Below are positions 17,355 through 24,046 of a DNA stretch of 24,046 nucleotides, piece by piece; the first letter of the stretch is position 1; every line of letters begins with the position of its first letter. A program made the translations under genes and the position numbers. The stretch comes from Chara braunii. Its lineage: Eukaryota > Streptophyta > Charophyceae > Charales > Characeae. Where the stretch lies: assembly GCA_003427395.1 (NCBI GenBank), contig BFEA01000668.1, forward strand, positions 546,050 through 570,095. Reading direction: 5' to 3'. The notes under the pieces are model-generated. The model was not told the DNA's origin and made no database searches. It saw only the letters and a program-made list of their open reading frames with translations.

Positions 17355-17660
17355 GACTACGAGTTACCGAGCATGATATGGATATTAAGCGGGAACAGGG
17401 TCTGGATATGTACCGGACCTGGGAAAACCGCCTATAGTATCTCATAATGACAAGTAAGGATAATATAGATGACTCAACCCTGCAGCCCATGGAATTTGAG
17501 GAAATCGACGATGCTGGATACAAGTCACCGAGCATTTGAGCGGGAACTGGTATAGTTACATACCGGACCAGCGATAATTGGCTACAGTGTGACATGATGC
17601 CAGGTAAGGACAAATTAGATGACATAGCTCAGTGGCCCATGAAAATTTTGAGGGTTTCTT
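17355..17660 (+). repeat. Two-unit tandem repeat, period about 160 bp
   Basis: The unit at about 17359-17501 recurs at about 17520-17652. Shared landmarks are GT[TC]ACCGAGCAT, AGCGGGAAC, TACCGGACC, AAGTAAGGA/GGTAAGGA, AGATGAC, and GCCCATG...TTTGAGG. The copies are roughly 70% alike by eye. They directly follow the RT remnant, so they may be the element's 3' terminal repeats or a local satellite. Confidence 0.6.
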
Positions 17661-17890
17661 CGTTAGGAACGATGAAGGGCCTAGTGGACCCTCGCATATT
17701 GTTTTCTATTTGGTATAAAGTAGGATATGGGCGATGACCCGTAAGCAGTCTGAGCGGTGAGGAGTAGAAGGACGGTGTGACTCACATTGCCTCGTGACCT
17801 TAATGATATATTATTTTCCACGAGATTAAAACTCCAGAATGCATTATTACTTTGTGTATTCTCTAGCCGTTACGGTCTTTTCTAGGCCCT
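17660..17890. other. No gene seen
   Basis: Low-complexity-free sequence between the tandem repeat and the pyrimidine-rich LTR-like block. No ORF, RNA gene or repeat recognised. Confidence 0.4.
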
Positions 17891-18294
17891 TCCTCTTAGT
17901 TTTGGCCCTTCCTATGCCCAATGTGCAGTCCGTTATTTCTCGGGCTGCAATTGGGACTCCCCGATTCCCATGGGAGCCTCCTTTTGCCTCCCTTTCTTCC
18001 AAACTGTGACCCTCTTTGCTCCAATTTTATCCCGGGAGCCTATTTTTCACATGAAGTCTCTCTAGACTCCATTTTCTTCAAGGTAGCTAATCTGAGATAT
18101 TTCGGATTGTTGCCATTCCTTTTCCCTTGCTTTTCTTTGCTTTCCTTTCTGTTTCGGCCCTCCCGTTTGCCTCCACTAGTGCTTGCATTAGTGGTGCTAA
18201 TATTCTTGGTCGTCTGGATCTTGATCTTGACTGTACTTCTTGCTTACGCATCCTTTTCTTATGACCCTTCATAACTTTGTCTTGGGACATTACA
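17880..18294 (-). mobile_element. LTR-like fragment, second candidate
   Basis: On the minus strand the purine-rich GAGTGGCGGAGACT is followed at 18294 by TGTAATGTCCC. That has the appearance of a polypurine tract followed by the TG of a 3' LTR in Ty3/gypsy elements. The remaining LTR would extend leftwards through pyrimidine-rich (plus) sequence to an unknown end. No partner LTR is in the window. Confidence 0.4.
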
Positions 18295-18953
18295 AGTCTC
18301 CGCCACTCAACCCGCGCTAGTCCCCGACACTCGTTCCGCTGGTGGTCTCGCCGACACTTGTCCCGTCAGTACTTGGTTCCACAATGCCATTATTTTTTCT
18401 TAGTCCCTTATGGTTCCCGACACTTTTCCTTGTGGTGTCCCGATTTCTCTTGGCACTTTCTTCCCCATGACCACCCCATTTCTAGTCTCTTTTCTGTGTC
18501 CCACGCGCGCCGGTCCTTCCAGCCTCGGCCCTTTACTTGGCGAATGAGCCTTTGGCTCGTCCTATGCCACATCCCGGTGACCCTCTTGGCCCAAGCTTCG
18601 TTCTCACGTGTCGGTGCCCCAACGCTATTTTCTTGATCTCCTTTGACTCCTTTCTTCCTGCAATGCTCAACCCAGGACCTTACTTTTCTCGGCGGTCTTT
18701 CTTCTTCTGGGGAGAAGGGTCGCCTGAATTATTCTCTTGCGGCCCTTTATCACTTGCTATCCTACTAATTTCTTCTTGGTCCACTGGTTCCGGCGACCCG
18801 GGGCATTCTCGAGGCCCCTAGGTGCCGACACTTACGCCTTGCCCTTCCATCCTTCCTCTCTCTCTTGCCTCTGGTTTTATTTGTTGTGCACAATTCTGCC
18901 ATATACCATCTCTAAGGGGTAAGGACTTGTCTCGGGACCCGCCGGTCCCAACA
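18295..18953 (-). mobile_element. LTR-like fragment of a gypsy-type element
   Basis: On the minus strand GAGTGGGGGGAATG is a good polypurine tract. It is followed at 18953 by TGTTGGGACC, the likely LTR start, and a GGGACC/GGTCCC hairpin. Just upstream on the same strand the frame RDEDIVNEWGE (about 19000-18960) resembles the extreme C-terminus of gypsy polyproteins. On the plus strand the motif CCGACACTTGTCC recurs loosely at about 18326, 18351 and 18418. Overlapping plus ORFs in this pyrimidine-rich sequence are not believed to be genes. Confidence 0.5.
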
Positions 18954-19470
18954 CATTCCCCCCACTCATTCACGATGTCCTCATCGCGCACCAGTCCGTA
19001 GTTAATGGGGGAAAGGGATTGGGGAAAGACAGAGGAGGGCAGGGGAGTGAGGTACGATAAAAAGTTAGCTTGCCAGGGTCCTTTTCTCAATCTCTCCGTT
19101 ATGTCTTTCGTCTACTCTCTGCCTTCTGGCTTCTGCAGTCCGTGTTTTTTTCCCAAACTTGAGTCATCGACAGAAAAAAAAGTCGACGAGATGGTCACGT
19201 TTATAATTTGACATAATCGTTGATTTAGTGACAACATAATTTAATCTGGCTGCAAACAGATTAATTTGTGATTAAAGATATAGGGATACATTTTTTTTAT
19301 GTTTATCAACGTGATTCTACATATTTCAACATGTCTCAACATATTTCATCATGATCAAACTTCTTTTTTTTGCTTGTAAGTATCTAAGTCATGTTCAGTT
19401 GCATAAAAAAACAAACAAACGAAATGTCATATTTTATCCATGATATATAAAACTTTGGTGTAGCTTCTCG

Positions 19471-19675
19471 TTTGGTTGGGGGGCGGGGGGGGGACGAGAG
19501 ATACATATGAACATATCGAGAGGTTTTGTGTATGTATAGGAACATATGTCTGTGCCACCCTTATTTACAACTTATTAAATAGATGTTGCGAAGATATAAT
19601 GTGAAACCTTTCATTTACCTTCTTGTCTCTCTGAGCATATACATATGTCCATATTATCCCCCCCCCGCCCCTTTC
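19471..19675. repeat. Inverted repeat with G-run and C-run ends
   Basis: G6-C-G9 at 19478-19493 faces C9-G-C4 at 19658-19671. The outermost arms share GGGGCGGGGGGGGGA, with a CATATG-containing segment about 10-15 bases inside each. The interior is poorly paired. This could be a small MITE or a slipped simple-sequence duplication. Confidence 0.55.
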
Positions 19676-19717
19676 TTTGAATTTTTTTCGCAATCATACT
19701 GATTTCGACATTGCTCT

Positions 19718-20127
19718 TGTGGTCGGTAGGTGCCTAATATTTTTTCCTAACCACATTTATTTCGGCTCACACCATAGGCACCTACTTAATTTTAAAATTT
19801 TGTTGTACATAAAGTGTAGTTATAATATATAGTAATGATTGACTGCACTCTGCTCGTGAACTTAAACGAAATGGCATAAATGTTTTTTTTTACAAATCAT
19901 GTGAATCATACAAAGTTCGAAAGTTGATTTGTGTAATTTATCCTTCGTCCTCCAACACTTCCCTATATATATTCCTATGAACCACTTTCTCGTCCCCATC
20001 CACCTTACCGTCCCTCCAGTCATTTACTCTTACCGATTTTAATATTATTATATTGGTTGGTTACTCCTTACACTTTCAGCCCAATAACATTCCTAATGAT
20101 AAAAAATGTAGGCACCTACCGACCACA
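19718..20127. mobile_element. MITE-like element with 19-bp terminal inverted repeats
   Basis: TGTGGTCGGTAGGTGCCTA at 19718-19736 is repeated exactly in inverse orientation at 20109-20127, followed inward on both sides by ATTTTTT-like sequence. A third inverted copy of the core, TAGGCACCTAC (19775-19785), forms a local hairpin with the left end. The 410-bp interior is AT-rich and encodes nothing. A clear target-site duplication was not seen, so the exact ends may lie slightly outside. Confidence 0.7.
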
Positions 20128-20709
20128 TAAGTTTTGTCATGTATACAGTCTGACTCTACGTTATTAGTTATGATTAACGACTTATTAATTTTTTTAGTAA
20201 TCCATATAGGGTAACATTCAAGTTGACCGTTCTAGCGCCCCGCTCCGCCCCCCTTGCCGTTCTCTCTCCCGATGACAAAGCTCAATATATTAAATTGTTT
20301 AGTAAACCTGTAATATATATTTTTTCCTTGTATATTGATTTCACGTAAAAGAGTGTCATAGAGTCACCAAACACAATACATTGAGCGGTCGTCAAACACT
20401 TACATTTAAAACGAAAATGTCAGTTGGTGAACCACATTTATTAGTCATGAACAACTAATCATCACATTTGAACGTTCACACAATCCCGATAGAAACTTCA
20501 GTATTTGTAAGGCATGTTATCTTTGACAGGTGATTACATGCACTTTATATATCTTCCAACACAATATTCCTTGTACATGATTGTTTAATGTTTCTGCCTT
20601 GAACACGGCGTGGACGCTCAATAGATCGCATTTCACTCTTACGTTATAGGGACATTGTATCACGGATGGAGAAGATTTTTTTTTGCGAATGGGTAACAAA
20701 AACATAATT

Positions 20710-21090
20710 TAAGTATGTTTTTTCTCTATGTTGTATCCTTCACCACACGTTGTCCTCCTATGCCCTACATTTTAGTGCAATTATTGTGTAAACATGACTT
20801 CATTGTTTTCATGGACATATATGTGCAGTATAGATTTTTCGCCATGCAATGCCCTACACGCGACCGCTGAATGTGAGCGAAATTGAAGCAACGTTTTTTT
20901 TTTTCACTCGTACATGATAAAGATATCTTGTAAGGGTTGAATTTTTTATTTTTTTTCAGGCGAAGTGGGTTACATAAATTTCACCAATGTCTAATATTTT
21001 TTTGACTTGCATCTATTTACTGCATGTTTTCCTCTCATGCCGTACATTTTGATTACGATGCAATTGTTGTGTAAACATTACTGTTCTCAT
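20710..21090 (+). repeat. Diverged direct duplication, about 278 bp apart
   Basis: ATGCCCTACATTTTAG...GCAATTATTGTGTAAACAT at about 20759 recurs as ATGCCGTACATTTTGA...GCAATTGTTGTGTAAACAT at about 21038. Looser similarity exists before and after. Confidence 0.6.
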
Positions 21091-21199
21091 TCCGTCTGTG
21101 ATAAACTTTTATTTCTGAAATGATGTACATTTTTTTCTTGAATCTTGCTTGCTTGTACGAAATCCCGCTTATTATTGACATTCTTCTTTAGAGTTTATA

Positions 21200-21540
21200 C
21201 GCTATATGTCCACTTCTTTTTATGTTGCTCTTTGAGCCAACATCGCTTTTGAGAGAATTATTAGGGGTGACAATTATCGTATCCTTCTTTCAGATCACAC
21301 ATTTCGTTGTCTCTCACCGACCGAGAGTCAAAAAACTATGTTTTGTTTTTGTGTCTCTGTCAACCTTTCTATTTCTTTGTTTGTTACTCTGTCTTTATAT
21401 GTTCGTCCATACGTGCCAGTGGGAAACACAATTACTCGATAAATTCTATAAAAGTTCTTGAACAGTTGCCTTTGCAGGATCCTCTCCTCCCATTCCTCCC
21501 CACACCGGTAGCCTAAGGAGGTATGCAAGTGATCATGTAT
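21200..21540. other. No supportable gene
   Basis: Short overlapping hydrophobic reading frames in TC-rich sequence. No start context, splice sites or domains stand out. Confidence 0.4.
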
Positions 21541-21577
21541 TATGTGAAAGCCTGTCAGTATCTCTGCGCAAAGATGC

Positions 21578-21651
21578 AGAGTGTTGAACCCGGAACCTCA
21601 GACGATATGCAAATTGATAACCGGTGCCCTGACCACCGAGCCACAAAATAT
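21578..21651 (-). other. tRNA-derived SINE-like sequence
   Basis: On the minus strand an excellent A box, TGGCTCGGTGGTCAGGGC (plus 21626-21643), is followed about 30 nt later by a B-box-like GGTTCCGGGTTCAAC (plus 21583-21597), the spacing of a tRNA gene. Acceptor ends do not pair well and no clean anticodon stem is visible, so it is a tRNA-derived promoter region, not a tRNA. Downstream on the minus strand a CTGC..GCGCAGAG hairpin region (plus about 21561-21580) could be the SINE body. Confidence 0.55.
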
Positions 21652-21659
21652 TTAGTTAA

Positions 21660-22425
21660 TTTCCTTTTTATGTAACGACCGAATAAATCATTTGTTTACG
21701 TGACATTGTAATCTTTTCAACTTCGGATTATGCTTTGATCTCACCCTGTTGTGTTTCGCTGTGATGTGTTTGCTTTTGGATCCTGCAGTGATCTGATTCA
21801 TGGTTCCGATAGACTTTCCTACTATGCATGAATTTCTTCTTTTTGTTGGGTGAAGGAAATTGTTGTTCAAGTCAGCTCCCGCCTTTATTTCCTTTTTATT
21901 TCTTTAAATAGCAATAATTGATACCCATCATGCATTTTTTTTCACTTGAATAAAAATGGAATGATTTGACCGAAACGTTGTGAAAGTTAGCAGTCATAGG
22001 GCCTCACTCCACTACACAACATTCCAGGGCAAATTTTGACGGTTGCTGGACCTGATATGTTAAAAATGTTGGAGTGGTCCGAATGCACTTGCGGACGGAA
22101 ATTGTCCAAATGCATATACGTGTTGTTTAGTGGAACAACGCTTATAGCGATATACCACTACAAGGAAGCATCCCCACTCTGCTGTAACTCTGCGTTTGTG
22201 AATTTGGGGAGGTAATCCAACTCACAAAACAACAAATTTCGAAGTCTTGCTCTCTTGAAACTTGGTAGCGATTTTGTTCGCAATTTAATTTTTGAAGGTT
22301 AATCACAAGTCGATTACGTTGGGGGCCTGAGAAAAATATAAACCAAGGCCACTGCCTTCAACATTAGATGCCGTCGTTATTACATCGTTGTTTATTTATG
22401 TTGTCATTATCAACATTATAATCGC
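21660..22425. other. No supportable gene
   Basis: AT-rich mixed sequence with an AATAAA near 21949. Short frames have no recognisable content. Confidence 0.4.

Positions 22426-22458
<33 letters not shown>
22426..22458. repeat. (CAT)11 microsatellite
   Basis: Eleven uninterrupted CAT units, flanked by CGC on the left and TATTG on the right. Confidence 0.95.
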
Positions 22459-22756
22459 TATTGAATTTTGCGTATGCCAAAGCCATCTCTTTAAATTGAA
22501 GGGGTCAGACGAGGACAGTTGGGGCATAAAACTGATGATAGCCTGAAGATTTCACTAGACCGCATGAAAACGTTTTAGGTGCTAAATGGGCCAGTCTTCA
22601 CCTGACACAATTAATCTCCTACCGTCCATGTGTTCGGTCACTGTCCTTGCCCTTCGTCTACCTTTGTGTTTTGAGGTTGCTGCTACGTGTCAGATATACA
22701 GCCCAGTAAACTGGAAGATACAACAAATACGATGCTAACAATCATGCGTTCTTTTC

Positions 22757-22802
<46 letters not shown>
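22757..22802. repeat. (AG)n microsatellite
   Basis: About 22 AG units with one AA interruption near 22778, followed by a short TCTCTATCTCTG pyrimidine stretch that could pair back on it. Confidence 0.95.
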
Positions 22803-24046
22803 TCTCTATCTCTGTATCTTTCTCACCTATCTACAACAAACTCCTGTAGCTAAGTAGCCCCCGTAGGTAATGTTGAGTGACGATAATTTTCGTTTTCCGT
22901 GAGTTTGGCCTTTGGATTTCGGAAACCAAGGGCGGGGATTGCCTAAAATGAACGTTTTCAGCAAGATGTGCTCGGGAGTAGCTGACCGACACGTGGTTCT
23001 TTTTGGAATCAACTTTAAGTGCGAAAAGAGTGTGCAGCGACCATCGATTGTCCGTTGTTGAAAGGTGTTTGCTTGAACTGAGGCAAATGTGATGGTAGAT
23101 CCTGTCAGAGGATCGGGGTACCCGTTTTTTTTTTGTCTGCATTCTGTTTCAAATTTTGGCGGGATTTTTTTTATTACGTTGTTTTTTTTTCCTTCTGCTG
23201 CCATTACTTGGTTTTTCCTTTTCTTGTCATGTACCTGTGCTGCCATGATTTTTTTATTTTTTTTTCTTTTGGTCCCTTTTCATTCCGATTTCAGAAAGTG
23301 GCTTCGAATGTCCGAACTGAGTAGTTCTTTTTATGTTTTTGCCGCATGGTCTTTCTAGTCCTTTTGAGGCCTCGCTGCAGTACTCACCGAATGTGCAAGA
23401 GGAGAATGAATCTTCCCCTGAAAAGAGTTTATGTGGCAGTAGAGTAACCCAAAACCTGTCATGCAGTGGTCGTGATCCCATGGTCTGTGGTTTATATGAA
23501 TTACCCCAAAAAGTAAAGAGATCTTTGCTCCCCTTCTCGTAGGCTTAACATGGGCACGATGGTGCAAAGGAAGCTTCCCGTCAAAATATTTTAAAACCTT
23601 TAGGTTTATGGCCAACCCCAAAAGAGAGTCGGGTCGGCCATAAGCCCATTGGATAGAAGTTTTCAGTACTTTGCTTTCTGCTTTTTTTTCCAATTATCAC
23701 ATTGGGTGGAGCGCTCCTTCAATCACGGAGTATATGGAGGGCGTCATGATCACTGGTGACATAACTCAAGTTTATTCCAGAAAAAATGTGGCAGTTACTG
23801 TGTTCAGTGTTGTTGCAACCACCACCATCCGATTATTTTTTATCTGATGGCTGGAAAGCAGTCTGCCGTGATTTCCAGTGGAAGGTCTCTGTTTCTATTT
23901 TATTTTTGAGGGTCCGATGAGTATGTCACATGGGAGTTTGTAATGGGCAAAAATAACATGAGTCTGCAACTTTGTCATGGCCTGAGTACCGCATGACGGT
24001 TGTAACTCAGCCCGACTGTGGTGTCAGAGTGGCAGTTCCGTTAAGG
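22803..24046. other. No supportable gene
   Basis: T-rich plus-strand runs at 23125-23135, 23165-23172, 23183-23190 and 23250-23272. Overlapping frames on both strands (the longest is 139 codons on the minus strand at 22827-23246) have low-complexity composition and no recognisable domain. Nothing RNA-like was noticed. Confidence 0.45.

Larger units (their letters stand above)
19200..21200. other. AT-rich intergenic region
   Basis: Two kilobases of A+T-rich sequence with T runs and very few reading frames above 60 codons. It holds the inverted-repeat elements and the diverged duplication listed separately. No gene is recognised. Confidence 0.6.

Noticed and set aside
17128-17625. 165-codon minus-strand ORF with internal similarity
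   Set aside because: The internal similarity comes from the nucleotide tandem repeat, and the frame runs opposite to the RT remnant it overlaps.
17921-18821. Overlapping plus-strand ORFs of 94-119 codons with hydrophobic segments
   Set aside because: They lie in pyrimidine-rich LTR-like sequence, overlap in several frames and show no domain; open frames are expected from this composition.
19478-19493. G-quadruplex
   Set aside because: Only two G runs separated by one C; the longer run could form a slipped structure, but nothing around it supports a regulatory role.
22533-22580. CTGATGA...GAAAA resembling a hammerhead ribozyme core
   Set aside because: The bases between the two core motifs do not form a stem II, and flanking stems I and III are absent.
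22827-23693. Minus- and plus-strand ORFs of 60-139 codons
   Set aside because: Low-complexity residues from T/A runs, mutually overlapping frames, no recognised motif.
1-24046. CRISPR array, prokaryotic operon or phage system
   Set aside because: No regularly spaced identical repeats, no Shine-Dalgarno-ordered genes; the features are eukaryotic retroelements and spliceosomal RNA.

Overview
This window looks like a stretch of a large, repeat-rich nuclear eukaryotic genome. It has low gene density, many broken transposon reading frames, polypyrimidine-AG splice-like sites, AATAAA signals, microsatellites and scattered single Ns, and no bacterial gene organisation. A U6 snRNA-like sequence at about 9327-9427 has the 5' and 3' arms of the plant/green-algal type. 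A Penelope-like retroelement has an N-terminal GIY-YIG nuclease, an arrangement known from green algae, spike mosses, slime molds and many invertebrates. Together these make a green-lineage organism (for example a streptophyte alga) my best guess, held with modest confidence. No intact, clearly functional host protein gene could be recognised.

Layout. Bases 1-430 hold a possible non-LTR retrotransposon 3' end with a (TAA)n tail, then a short tRNA-like sequence. Bases 870-1735 hold a possible plus-strand transcription unit: TATA box, 5' UTR intron, ORF with an RGG-rich start, and poly(A) signal. Bases 2230-3500 are degenerate repeat blocks with many Ns. Bases 3735-7500 carry a minus-strand Ty3/gypsy pol pseudogene with, in coding order, protease remnant, reverse transcriptase, RNase H, and integrase with its C-terminal tail. 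It is broken by stops and frameshifts and has no recognisable gag. Bases 7589-8038 hold an unrecognised charged plus-strand ORF fragment.

Bases 8500-10170 are a dense cluster of small-RNA-derived sequence: tRNA-like cloverleaf pieces, a U6-like copy and a short large-subunit rRNA-like piece. Between and around them lie four copies of a related GC-rich hairpin. Bases 10370-12165 may be a noncoding transcription unit with a strong TATA box, a degenerate minisatellite and an AATAAA.

Bases 13481-17290 hold the Penelope-like element (plus strand): a charged 5' ORF interrupted by a roughly 320-bp foldback element, then the GIY-YIG endonuclease, a linker, a CxC domain, the RT (palm motifs A, B and C) and the thumb. 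It is a dead copy. A two-unit tandem repeat follows. Bases 17880-18960 look like minus-strand LTR ends of one or two further gypsy-like elements. Bases 19200-21200 are AT-rich and contain two inverted-repeat elements and a diverged duplication. Bases 21200-24046 hold a tRNA-derived SINE-like sequence and two microsatellites but no supportable gene.

The window therefore reads as layered transposon insertions of different ages. The most interesting items are the permuted Penelope-like element and the hairpin-punctuated U6/rRNA/tRNA cluster.
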